Part shown: in pieces, positions 16,661 through 24,890 of the stretch
How positions within the stretch are numbered: the stretch's first letter is position 1
Layout: each line of letters starts with the position of its first letter
Origin: JAGNXB01 sp942490895
Lineage (GTDB): Bacteria > Bacteroidota > Bacteroidia > Chitinophagales > Saprospiraceae
Direction of reading: 5' to 3'
DNA length: 64,000 nt
Assembly: GCA_942490895.1 (NCBI GenBank)
Contig: CALNZC010000066.1
Coordinates: forward strand, 62,001-126,000
Program-made: the position numbers and the translations under genes
Notes under the pieces: model-generated
The model's database searches: none
Seen by the model: the letters and a program-made list of their open reading frames with translations, nothing else
Told to the model about the DNA's origin: nothing

Positions 16661-18337
16661 ATGAAACGATTCATTCTCGGGTCAATCATTGTGTTCCTCA
16701 GCCTGCCTGTCTGGACGAGTGCCCAATCCGCAAAAAAAGCTCCTGAAAACTGGTTTAACCTGGATTGGAAACAGGATGGTGTTCCTGGTGTCAGTACTGA
16801 GAAAGCCTATCAAACCCTTCTCAAAGGCAAAACAGCCTCTTCTGTCATCGTAGCGGTGATCGACGGTGGCGTTGATCCCTTACATGAGGATCTGAACAAT
16901 GTCATGTGGGTGAACCCTGATGAGATTGCAGGTAATGGTATTGATGATGACAAGAACGGCTACATTGATGACGTCTACGGATGGAACTTCATTGGTAATC
17001 CCAACGGAGATAATGTCGGATCAGATGCACTGGAGGTTACACGTCTCTATGCGCACTATGACAAAAAGTATAAAAATGTCAATCCATCTACGCTGAGTAA
17101 AAAAGAGCGTAAGAAGTATGACTACTATACCAATTTGGGAACGACTGTTAATGAGGCACGGGAGAAAGCTGAAAAGAATCTCACTTATTACCGTGAACTC
17201 AAACAGACCTTCATTGAATCAGAAGAGTTGCTGAAAAAGCATCTGGGGACCTCCACTCTGACTATGGATCAACTCAACGGAATCAAATCCGAGGATGAAA
17301 AGATCATTAATGCGGTCAGTGTTGTTGGCAAATTGTTGGAGAACGACCTGGATGAATCCTACTTCGACGGTGCCCTCGGGTATTTCGAGGGTCAGACCAA
17401 ATACTACGACCCATCATTTGACCCGAGGGATATCGTTGGTGACAACTATGCCAATTCTCGCGAATGGAACTACGGTAACAATGACATCAAAGGCCCTGAG
17501 GCTTTCCATGGTACACACGTGGCTGGGATCATTGGTGCGGATCGCAATAATGACCTGGGAATCAAAGGTGTCAGCGCACATGCGCTGATCATGGGTGTCC
17601 GTGTGGTCCCTGATGGTGACGAGCGCGATAAGGATGTCGCCAATGGCATCCGATATGCGGTTGATAATGGTGCCAGTGTGATCAATATGAGCTTTGGCAA
17701 ATCCTACAAGTGGGACAAAAAAGTCGTTGACGATGCTGTCAAATATGCTGAAAAGCATGACGTTCTGCTCGTACATGCTGCAGGAAATGATGGCAGCAAC
17801 ACAGACATTGCCAATAACTTCCCCAGCGATAAGTTTGAACGCCACGGTTGGTTCAGCCGGAAAACAGCTAAGAACTGGCTCGAGGTTGGTGCTTTGAATT
17901 GGCAGGAAGGTGAAAAGCTTGCAGCACCATTTTCAAACTACGGCAAAGACAATGTCGATCTGTTTGCACCTGGAATGGCCATCCATTCTACCACGCCTGA
18001 TAACGGATATCAGGATGCTCAAGGAACCAGTATGGCCTCTCCTGTCGTTGCAGGTGTCGCTGCGTTAATACGGGCCTACTATCCCGATCTGACTGCAGTC
18101 CAGGTGAAAAAGATCCTGATGGATTCTGTTGTTCCGGTCAATGAGGAAGTCATCAAGCCAGGATCAAAGGAGATGATCAATTTCTCTAAGTTATCTGTCT
18201 CTGGTGGTGTGATTAATGTATACAATGCACTGGAACTTGCCAGCAAGACAAAAGGCAAGAAGTCATCCAAGTCTGCCAAATGGCGTTCAGAAGGTAATGC
18301 TGCGCAGGTGGCAAAGGCCGAACGCGATCGGGTTTAA
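16661..18337 (+). CDS. Secreted S8 subtilisin-like serine peptidase with helical insert
   Basis: The start at 16661 gives a proper signal peptide (cut near WTSAQS); an in-frame ATG at 16619 would bury it. The 558-residue product has a full subtilase triad: Asp in VAVIDGGVD, His in FHGTHVAGIIG and Ser in GTSMASPVVAG, plus the oxyanion Asn in HAAGNDG. Between Asp and His lies an insert of about 190 residues, including calcium-loop-like text (NGIDDDKNGYIDDVYGW) and a charged helical stretch (KKERKKYDYY, AREKAEKNLTYYRELKQ). This form is known in Bacteroidota S8 peptidases. There is no T9SS sorting domain; the basic tail ends about 40 residues after the domain, so it is probably periplasmic. Confidence 0.88.
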   Translation: MKRFILGSIIVFLSLPVWTSAQSAKKAPENWFNLDWKQDGVPGVSTEKAYQTLLKGKTASSVIVAVIDGGVDPLHEDLNNVMWVNPDEIAGNGIDDDKNGYIDDVYGWNFIGNPNGDNVGSDALEVTRLYAHYDKKYKNVNPSTLSKKERKKYDYYTNLGTTVNEAREKAEKNLTYYRELKQTFIESEELLKKHLGTSTLTMDQLNGIKSEDEKIINAVSVVGKLLENDLDESYFDGALGYFEGQTKYYDPSFDPRDIVGDNYANSREWNYGNNDIKGPEAFHGTHVAGIIGADRNNDLGIKGVSAHALIMGVRVVPDGDERDKDVANGIRYAVDNGASVINMSFGKSYKWDKKVVDDAVKYAEKHDVLLVHAAGNDGSNTDIANNFPSDKFERHGWFSRKTAKNWLEVGALNWQEGEKLAAPFSNYGKDNVDLFAPGMAIHSTTPDNGYQDAQGTSMASPVVAGVAALIRAYYPDLTAVQVKKILMDSVVPVNEEVIKPGSKEMINFSKLSVSGGVINVYNALELASKTKGKKSSKSAKWRSEGNAAQVAKAERDRV

Positions 18338-18350
18338 ACTTGAATCAGCC

Positions 18351-18644
18351 CTAGTGGCGTAAGACGACATCTTTGATCACCTCCTCTCCCAACTGATCGT
18401 TGAGAAAGGAGGTGATCTTTTTTTTGGCATATCCCAGCTCGTCACGCAATCCTGCAGAAGTGATTCCGATTTCCAGGATATGACCACGCAGACGAAGGTA
18501 TTTCGTGTATTTATTCACATAGTCACCCATCTCCCTCGTCCAGATCTCTCTGATCTCAACCTCATGCAAAGGCTGACGAATACCGTCTTTCTTGACGAGT
18601 TGCGACAGGATATCCTTCAATGATTGATCGTTACTTTTTTTCAT
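18351..18644 (-). CDS. DUF721 (DciA-like) domain protein
   Basis: The 97-residue protein shows the DUF721 pattern: LKDILSQLVKKDGIRQPL, IREIWTREMGDYVNKYTKYLRLRGHILEI and LRDELGYAKKKI. DUF721 includes DciA, the ancestral loader of the replicative helicase, although short forms like this are not shown to have that role. Its ATG overlaps the recF stop by four bases, so the two are co-translated, in keeping with a replication or repair link. Confidence 0.8.
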   Translation of the reverse strand: MKKSNDQSLKDILSQLVKKDGIRQPLHEVEIREIWTREMGDYVNKYTKYLRLRGHILEIGITSAGLRDELGYAKKKITSFLNDQLGEEVIKDVVLRH

Positions 18645-19765
18645 CCTGATGTCACATCGTGAATTGTGCTTTCTTCCACATGAAAGGTACGGAAAGGTTG
18701 ATCCATTGCTTTAAGTACAACGGGCACCCTGTTTTCATCCGTATCTGTAATAAAGATCTGACCGATTTTCTGATGGATCAGAAACTGGAGCAGGGCCTCT
18801 ACCCGTTCGTGATCCAATTTGTCGAAGATATCGTCTAGCAAGAGCAGAGGTGGTCTCCCGGTTTTGGTAGACGCATATTGAAATTGCGCCAACTTCAGGG
18901 CAAATACAAATGACTTCAGCTGGCCCTGAGAACTGAATCGTCGCGCTGGAAACCCATCCAGAGTCAATTGGACGTCATCCCGATGCATACCCCGCATCGT
19001 TCTTCCCATACGAAGGTCTTGAGGCAGGCTGGCGGCCATTAAACTTGCCCAGGTGGGGTGATCTGCCAATGCTCCTTTATAGACGGCGCTGGCCTCCTCT
19101 GCTGCCCGGCTGATCGCTTTATAATTCGCACTGGCCAACCTCATCAGCTCCGCGACAAACTCTGTTCGCATCTTCCCGATATACTCTGCCGCCGTTCCCA
19201 GTTGTTGATCCATGGCATTCAGCATGCCCGCATCAAACCGGGCACCTTGTACAACACTCTTCAAGTAGGCATTTCGCTGAAGAAGCAGCCGATTATACAG
19301 ACTCAGGCTGCTCAGATACTGGTGGTCTACCTGGCAGAGTGTCTGGTCCATAAATTTTCGCCTGGACTCACTGAAACCACTGATGATCTCGGTATCATTC
19401 GGGGCCACCAGGACAACGGGCAACTGACCGATATGCTCAGACAGCGTCGGGTAGACTTTTTTATCCCGTTCAAATTCTTTCTTATCCCCTGGTTGAACCT
19501 TAGCAACATAAGTACTGGCCTTCGTGTCATGAAGTACACTTGCTTCCAGTCGGAAGAAGTCCTGGCCATGCCGGACCAGTTCATGATCCCGCAAGGAAAA
19601 ATAACTCCGGCACAGGCCCAGGTAGTGCAAGGCGTCGAGCACATTGGTCTTCCCCATTCCATTCCTGCCTACGATCACCTGAAACCCCTTCCCAAAGGAG
19701 AAGGTCGCCTCCTGGTAACTCTTAAACTGGATGAGCCGCAATGTTTGAACCTCTTGGGATGTCAT
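18641..19765 (-). CDS. recF: DNA replication and repair protein RecF
   Basis: The 374-residue SMC-like ATPase has Walker A (VIVGRNGMGKTN at about 32), the conserved LDALHYLGLCRSYF that follows it, an ABC signature (FSSQGQLKSFVFALKLAQ at about 280) and Walker B with D-loop (LLLLDDIFDKLD). RecF binds gapped DNA and works with RecO and RecR in loading RecA. The length matches the family. It is followed by the DUF721 gene with a four-base overlap. Unlike in many bacteria it is not next to dnaA or dnaN here. Confidence 0.95.
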   Translation of the reverse strand: MTSQEVQTLRLIQFKSYQEATFSFGKGFQVIVGRNGMGKTNVLDALHYLGLCRSYFSLRDHELVRHGQDFFRLEASVLHDTKASTYVAKVQPGDKKEFERDKKVYPTLSEHIGQLPVVLVAPNDTEIISGFSESRRKFMDQTLCQVDHQYLSSLSLYNRLLLQRNAYLKSVVQGARFDAGMLNAMDQQLGTAAEYIGKMRTEFVAELMRLASANYKAISRAAEEASAVYKGALADHPTWASLMAASLPQDLRMGRTMRGMHRDDVQLTLDGFPARRFSSQGQLKSFVFALKLAQFQYASTKTGRPPLLLLDDIFDKLDHERVEALLQFLIHQKIGQIFITDTDENRVPVVLKAMDQPFRTFHVEESTIHDVTSG

Positions 19766-19817
19766 ACCGTTAGACCTGCAATTCTTTGATTGTATTCCAT
19801 CCTCGCGAGGGGATCAG

Positions 19818-19850
19818 TTTGCTGTAAAGGCGAATTGGAATGTATCTTTG
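19818..19850 (+). promoter_or_regulatory. Promoter of the pyruvate dehydrogenase E1 alpha gene
   Basis: TTTG at 19818-19821 and TATCTTTG at 19843-19850 match the Bacteroidota promoter boxes with a 21-base spacer. Transcription would begin about 12 bases before the ATG at 19869, leaving a very short leader with no purine-rich binding site. Confidence 0.65.
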
Positions 19851-19868
19851 CCACACAAAAGTAGTGCG

Positions 19869-20903
19869 ATGACTCAGGTTCTCAGCAAGCCAACGGCTTC
19901 AAAAGGAAAAAAGACTGCCGGATTCAGCAAGGAGATGTATCTCTCCTGGTTTGAAACCATGTTTCGTATTCGCAAATTCGAGGAGCGAACCTTGATGGCG
20001 TATGGCCAGCAAAAGATCAGAGGATTCTGTCATGTTTATATTGGCCAGGAGGCTATTGCCGCCGGTATGACCAGCGCCCTGACCGCTGATGATTCTGTTG
20101 CGACAGCTTACCGCCAGCATGGAACAGCAATCTCCAGAGGACTTTCACCGAAAGAGTGCATGGCTGAATTGTATGGAAAAGCAACCGGCTGCGTCAAAGG
20201 AAAGGGAGGGTCAATGCACTTCTTTTCCAAGGAGCACCGGTTCTTTGGTGGAAACGGCATTGTCGGTGCTCAAATCCCAATCGGCACGGGCATCGCTTTT
20301 GCAGAAAAGTATAAGGGTACGACCAACTTGTGTGTCACCATGTTCGGTGATGGCGCCGCACGTCAGGGTGCGTTGTATGAAGCATTCAACATGGCCATGA
20401 CCTGGAAATTGCCTGTCCTTTATATCTGTGAGAACAACCAGTATGCAATGGGCACATCTGTTGAACGGACGAGTAACGTCAAGGACCTCGTCAAGCTTGG
20501 GGCATCTTTTGACATGCCCAGCGAATCTGTGGATGGCATGAAGCCTGAATCTGTGCACGAAGCCATTGCCCGTGCGGCCGAACATATCCGGTCAGGAAAA
20601 GGCCCATACTATCTGGAGATCAAAACGTATCGATACAAGGGACATTCTGTTTCAGATCCCGCTACATACCGGAGCAAGGATGAATTGAAATCCTATATGG
20701 ATATGGATCCCGTCAAGTCTCTGGAAGCCAGGTTGATCAGCGATAAAATCGCCAGCACCGCGGAGGTCAACAAAATCAAGGATAAAATCAAATTGGAGAT
20801 CGATGAAGCTGCCGCTTTTGCCGAAGAATCTCCCTATCCAGATCCTTCTGAATTGTACACCGACAACTACGTACAAACGGACTATCCATATATCATGGAT
20901 TAG
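19869..20903 (+). CDS. pdhA: Pyruvate dehydrogenase E1 component subunit alpha
   Basis: The ATG at 19869 is chosen; the frame also opens with a TTG at 19848, which lies inside the promoter. The 344-residue product has the E1-alpha hallmarks: FEERTLMAYGQQKIRGFCHV, GQEAIAAGM, the phosphate-binding RQHGTAISRG, KGGSMHFF, and the thiamine-diphosphate motif GDGAARQGALYEAFNMA ending in ENNQYAMGTS. The activation-loop region RYKGHSVSDPATYR is intact. It decarboxylates pyruvate together with the E1-beta subunit, which is not in this window. No other pdh gene lies beside it, so the complex is encoded at several loci. Confidence 0.94.
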   Translation: MTQVLSKPTASKGKKTAGFSKEMYLSWFETMFRIRKFEERTLMAYGQQKIRGFCHVYIGQEAIAAGMTSALTADDSVATAYRQHGTAISRGLSPKECMAELYGKATGCVKGKGGSMHFFSKEHRFFGGNGIVGAQIPIGTGIAFAEKYKGTTNLCVTMFGDGAARQGALYEAFNMAMTWKLPVLYICENNQYAMGTSVERTSNVKDLVKLGASFDMPSESVDGMKPESVHEAIARAAEHIRSGKGPYYLEIKTYRYKGHSVSDPATYRSKDELKSYMDMDPVKSLEARLISDKIASTAEVNKIKDKIKLEIDEAAAFAEESPYPDPSELYTDNYVQTDYPYIMD

Positions 20904-21036
20904 CCCTACTGTTTCAAGTAGTGAAACCTTTGTTCCCACTGTCCGTATATCTCTGGAAGTAATTGGCCTTCAGGCAAGCATGGATGGAAAATATCTTCTA
21001 CCTTTGCGCCTGATTTTTTAACCCCATTTTTGACCT

Positions 21037-21741
21037 ATGGCTGCACAACGCAGAAAAAAAGAGATCCAGGACGAAACGTTGATTGACCTTTCAGAGGCCA
21101 AAGTATCAGCGGAACATTTTCTGGAGAAGAATTCAAAAGTACTGATCGGCGTGTTGGTTGGTTTGTTTGTCATTGTAGGAGGCTACCTCTTCTACAAGTA
21201 CATGATCATCGAACCGCGTCAAAAAGAGGCTGTCGAACAAATGTTCCAGGCTCAGATCCAGTTTGAAAAGGATTCCTTCGACCTCGCTTTGAACAATCCT
21301 GGAGGCGGCTATGCTGGATTCCTGGAGATCATTGACCAGTATGGTGGAACCCCTGCAGCAAATACGTCACAGTATTATGCAGGCATCTCCTACCTGAACA
21401 TGGGCAACTTTGAGGAGGCCATCAATTATCTGGAGGCGTTTAGCCCCAAGGATGATGTGACTAAAGCCATGAAACAAGGTGCTCTCGGAGATGCCTATGC
21501 CGAGCAGAACGACCTCGACAAGGCGCTGAGTCAATATAACAAAGCGGCCAACGTCAGTGAAAATAACCTGATCACCCCCTACTATCTTCTGAAAGTGGGA
21601 CAACTGAGTGAACAGCAAGGTAAGCTGGCTGAAGCACGGAAGGCCTATGAGCGTATCCGTGACGACTTCCCAAATACAGAAGAAGGCGCAGAGATCGAAA
21701 AATATCTCATCCTTCTTGAAGCACTGGAAGCTCGGATCTAA
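21037..21741 (+). CDS. TPR-containing single-pass membrane protein (YfgM-like)
   Basis: The 234-residue protein has a charged N-terminus, one membrane helix at about 34-55 (VLIGVLVGLFVIVGGYLFYK) and then tetratricopeptide repeats facing the periplasm (YYAGISYLNMGNFEEAINYL, GDAYAEQNDLDKALSQYNKA, KVGQLSEQQGKLAEARKAYE). The layout resembles YfgM, an ancillary component of the periplasmic chaperone network at the Sec translocon. Nothing in the neighbours fixes its role. A strong terminator follows. Confidence 0.8.
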   Translation: MAAQRRKKEIQDETLIDLSEAKVSAEHFLEKNSKVLIGVLVGLFVIVGGYLFYKYMIIEPRQKEAVEQMFQAQIQFEKDSFDLALNNPGGGYAGFLEIIDQYGGTPAANTSQYYAGISYLNMGNFEEAINYLEAFSPKDDVTKAMKQGALGDAYAEQNDLDKALSQYNKAANVSENNLITPYYLLKVGQLSEQQGKLAEARKAYERIRDDFPNTEEGAEIEKYLILLEALEARI

Positions 21742-21770
21742 TCCGGTTTCTAATATCGAAAGTCTACTAA

Positions 21771-21797
21771 GGCGACACCACACGGTGTCGCCTTTTT
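21771..21797 (+). terminator. Intrinsic terminator after the TPR gene
   Basis: A nine-base perfect stem GGCGACACC/GGTGTCGCC (21771-21779 with 21784-21792) with loop ACAC is followed by five T. It sits 30 bases before the ribH ATG, separating the two transcription units. Confidence 0.9.
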
Positions 21798-21826
21798 CTA
21801 TTCTTTGTTGTCAAGACCCCTCTCCT

Positions 21827-22359
21827 ATGTCATCAGCTCGTAAATCATTATCCGACCCCGGCCCATCCCCTATCCCGAATGCACATAAGTTCAGGTTTGG
21901 ATTAGTCGTGTCTCAATGGCATGATGACATCACCGGTCCACTGGCAAAAGGAGCCCTGGATACGCTCCTGAAATATGGGGCTCGAGAAGAATCTATCCAC
22001 CGGATTGATGTCCCGGGCACATTCGAACTTCCCATGGGGGCTCGCTTACTGAACTCCCGCACAAAACTGGATGCCATCATCTGCATTGGATGTGTCATCA
22101 AAGGCGAAACCGCTCATAATGAATACATCAACCAGGCGGTTGCCAACGGATTGGTCCAGTTCAGTCTCATGTCTGGCATCCCTCAGTTTTTGGTGTTTTG
22201 ACACCCAACACATTGGAACAGGCTCAGGATCGTGCCGGAGGCAAACATGGTAACAAAGGCATAGAAGCCGCTGTGACAGCCATTCAAATGGCCCATATCA
22301 AGCAGGGCAGTCGCGATACAGGAACGAATATCGGATTCGGACTTAAGACAGGAGTGTAA
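21827..22359 (+). CDS. ribH: 6,7-dimethyl-8-ribityllumazine synthase, with apparent frameshift at 22187-22191
   Basis: The first frame, from ATG 21827, gives FGLVVSQWHDDITGPLAKGA, the active-site region VPGTFELPMGA, IGCVIKGETAHNEYI and GLVQFSLMSGIPQ, then runs into a TGA at 22199. The remainder of the family sequence (FGVLTPNTLEQAQDRAGGKH, NKGIEAAVTAIQM) is present in the next frame and ends at TAA 22357-22359. The break is at a run of five T (22187-22191). One extra T, or a -1 slip there, restores an exact 177-residue lumazine synthase with GIPQFFGVLTP. The enzyme makes the riboflavin precursor. Its final A is also the first base of the next ATG. A sequencing error is the likeliest cause. 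Confidence 0.88.
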
Positions 22360-23207
22360 TGCAAATTCAAACGATTCGTACGGGATATCTTCAGCTGGAT
22401 GGTGGTGCTATGTTTGGAGTTGTCCCCAAATCCATGTGGGAGGGTTTAAATCCACCCGTTGATACCAATATGTGTACATGGTGCATGCGTGTTCTGCTCA
22501 TCCATTCGGGTGATCGTATCATCCTCATCGATACCGGAATCGGGGATAAACAGGACGAACGCTTTAAGTCCTTTTTCCATCCGACCCAACAAGATCTTTT
22601 TCTTCGGGAATTATCTGCTGCAGGCGTTTCACCAGACCAGGTGACTGACGTGCTCCTCACCCATCTTCACTTTGACCATGTCGGGGGAGCCATTACCCTG
22701 GACAGTGACGGAAAACCTGCTCCTCTATTCCCAAACGCCACATACTGGAGCAGCCAGCGACATTGGGACTGGGCCATTCAGCCCAATCCACGTGAAAAAG
22801 CTTCTTTTCTCAAGGAAAACATCCTTCCCCTTCAGGAATGGGAAAAGCTGGCCTTCGCAGATACCGGCAGCCATGCCGAATGGATTGAAGGCATCACTCT
22901 GGAATCCGTTTACGGACACACGGAAGCCATGTTTGTCCCCATTATCCCTACATCTGAACGGCCCGTAATCTATTGTGCGGACCTCATCCCTAGCTTCCAT
23001 CATCTTGGACTCCCCTATGTCATGGCCTACGATGTCCGGCCTCTGGAAACCATGAAAGAAAAAAAGCGACTCCTGGAATGGGCACTGGAACGCGAAGCAA
23101 TCCTCGTGTTTGAGCATGACCCCAAAATCGAAGCCTGCACGTTGACCAAGGACAATCGTGGCCGAATCACAGCTGATCGCCACGGCCAACTTGAAGACCT
23201 CCTATGA
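22359..23207 (+). CDS. Metallo-beta-lactamase fold hydrolase
   Basis: The 282-residue protein has the MBL metal site HLHFDHVGG (about 106-114), a preceding IILIDTGIG, a YGHTEAM histidine and a late DxxP-type region (YCADLIPSFHH). The N-terminal LDGGAMFGVVPKSMW segment is characteristic of the cytosolic MBL branch that includes lactonase-like and Ppx-unrelated hydrolases. The substrate cannot be read from the sequence. It overlaps ribH by one base and the next gene by four, so the three are translationally linked. Confidence 0.85.
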   Translation: MQIQTIRTGYLQLDGGAMFGVVPKSMWEGLNPPVDTNMCTWCMRVLLIHSGDRIILIDTGIGDKQDERFKSFFHPTQQDLFLRELSAAGVSPDQVTDVLLTHLHFDHVGGAITLDSDGKPAPLFPNATYWSSQRHWDWAIQPNPREKASFLKENILPLQEWEKLAFADTGSHAEWIEGITLESVYGHTEAMFVPIIPTSERPVIYCADLIPSFHHLGLPYVMAYDVRPLETMKEKKRLLEWALEREAILVFEHDPKIEACTLTKDNRGRITADRHGQLEDLL

Positions 23208-24376
23208 TGGACCAATCCTTCATCCTCAACCATTTGGGGGAGGAGCGCGAAAACTATTTTGGCGCCGTCTCCCCACCCATCATTCAGAGCAGCAATTTTG
23301 CCCTGAAGTCCATTGCTCACTTACGTGAGGCCATGCTGGCCGAGTTTGACCACCATTTATATACCCGGGGAAATAATCCCACGGTGGCCATACTACGAAA
23401 GAAAATTGCAGCCCTGGAAGGCACGGAGGATGCGCTGATCACCTCCAGTGGAGCTGCCGCCATGGCCACTACCGTGTTAGGACTCGTCCAGCAAGGAGAC
23501 CATGTGATCTGTGTCCAAAACCCATATTCCTGGACCAAGCATCTACTGGACCAGTTTCTCCCTCGCTTTGGTGTCACCGCTACTTTTGTAGATGGAACGA
23601 AACTCTCCGAAATTCAAGATGCGATCCAGACCAATACTAAAGTCCTTTTTCTGGAAAGCCCGAACACGATGACCTTCGGCTTGCAGGATTTGGCGGCCTG
23701 TGCAGTGCTGGCTAAAGAACATCAACTGGTTACTTGCATTGACAATTCCTGCTCTTCTCCACTGTTCCAGCAACCAGCAGCACTCGGGATCGACCTGGTC
23801 ATGCACTCTGCGACGAAGTATCTCAACGGTCACAGTGATGTGGTCGCCGGAGTAATTTGCGGTTCCAGAAAGCTGATCCAGCAGATCTTCGACAGAGCCT
23901 TTATGGTCCTTGGACCCATCCTCTCCCCTTCCGATGCGGCATTGGTTATCCGGGGTTTACGCACCCTGCCATTGCGGATGGAACGCAGCCAGCAAAGTGC
24001 AGCGATCATTGCCGAACGGCTGGCCCAACACTCGGCTGTCCAGCAGGTTATCCATCCCTGGAGAGAGGACTTCGCGCAGATCGATCTCGCAAAAAAGCAA
24101 ATGTCCGGGACAGGAGGTTTGTTTTCCATCCTGTTGCACACCACCGACCCCAAGTCGATCTTCGCATTCGTGGAATCACTGCGATCTTTTCTTCTTGCAG
24201 TGTCGTGGGGTGGTCACGAAAGTCTGATCTTTCCGGTTGCGGCAGTACACAACCTCCCGGGGCGGGATGCGCCCCCCTTCCCGATCAATCTTGTCCGACT
24301 GTATATTGGATTGGAGGACCCCGAAGTCCTTTGGGCCGATCTTCAGCAAGGGTTGTCTCAAATACAGCCCACTTAA
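23204..24376 (+). CDS. Cys/Met metabolism PLP-dependent enzyme (cystathionine gamma-synthase/lyase family)
   Basis: The 390-residue enzyme matches the trans-sulfuration fold: YTRGNNPTVAILRKKIAALEG near the N-terminus (usually YSRxxNPT), LITSSGAAAM, LFLESPNTMTF, CIDNSCSSPLFQQPAALG and the PLP lysine in HSATKYLNGHSDVVAG. It may be a cystathionine gamma-synthase, gamma- or beta-lyase, or methionine gamma-lyase; the residues that separate these are not decisive by eye. It follows the MBL gene with a four-base overlap. Confidence 0.85.
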   Translation: MMDQSFILNHLGEERENYFGAVSPPIIQSSNFALKSIAHLREAMLAEFDHHLYTRGNNPTVAILRKKIAALEGTEDALITSSGAAAMATTVLGLVQQGDHVICVQNPYSWTKHLLDQFLPRFGVTATFVDGTKLSEIQDAIQTNTKVLFLESPNTMTFGLQDLAACAVLAKEHQLVTCIDNSCSSPLFQQPAALGIDLVMHSATKYLNGHSDVVAGVICGSRKLIQQIFDRAFMVLGPILSPSDAALVIRGLRTLPLRMERSQQSAAIIAERLAQHSAVQQVIHPWREDFAQIDLAKKQMSGTGGLFSILLHTTDPKSIFAFVESLRSFLLAVSWGGHESLIFPVAAVHNLPGRDAPPFPINLVRLYIGLEDPEVLWADLQQGLSQIQPT

Positions 24377-24404
24377 ATGGCATTTTTTCCTGGCAGGAAT
24401 CGGA

Positions 24405-24884
24405 TTAATACCCCCGTTTTTTTGAGGTCAGTTTAGGCTTCTCCCATTTTTCCTTCTGGGCAAAGTCGACGATTGTCCGCATGAAATTGATGATGGAAAC
24501 AAACACCAGATAACAAAAGGTGACCACTATATACATCCACTTGAATGATCCGACTTCCGTGAGTAACTGGCCGGTGATCGCCCAGGCCAGCCCGGCACCG
24601 ATCAACCCCACTCCCAGATAAGCCAACACAGATCGTTGCCAGTATTTGTCCACCTGACCGGCTGCCAGACAAAAAATACTGTTAAACACTGCAAAGAGCA
24701 GTAAAAATGCCAAGGCGATGATCCAGGGCAGCCGCTGACTGAATCCTTCCGGACCGACACGAACCATGAGCCAGGAGGCCAGGAGAAAAACGACCATCAA
24801 CCCCACAGTCGCTGCAGCCTGTTTGAATGGATGATGGGCTTTTCCGAGGAAGGACCATGGGCGTTGTTCAATTGTCGGTTCCAT
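24405..24884 (-). CDS. Four-helix membrane protein of unknown function
   Basis: The 159-residue protein has four hydrophobic helices (AATVGLMVVFLLASWLMVRV; WIIALAFLLLFAVFNSIFCL; VLAYLGVGLIGAGLAWAI; WMYIVVTFCYLVFVSIINFM) and a short basic C-terminus. I do not recognise the family. It starts six bases after the rimO stop, so it is probably expressed with rimO. Confidence 0.7.
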   Translation of the reverse strand: MEPTIEQRPWSFLGKAHHPFKQAAATVGLMVVFLLASWLMVRVGPEGFSQRLPWIIALAFLLLFAVFNSIFCLAAGQVDKYWQRSVLAYLGVGLIGAGLAWAITGQLLTEVGSFKWMYIVVTFCYLVFVSIINFMRTIVDFAQKEKWEKPKLTSKKRGY

Positions 24885-24890
24885 AATTCA

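Noticed and set aside
20911..20930. Hairpin GTTTCA-AGTAG-TGAAAC after pdhA as a terminator
   Set aside because: The stem is only six bases, AT-rich, and the following T run is short; not enough to call.
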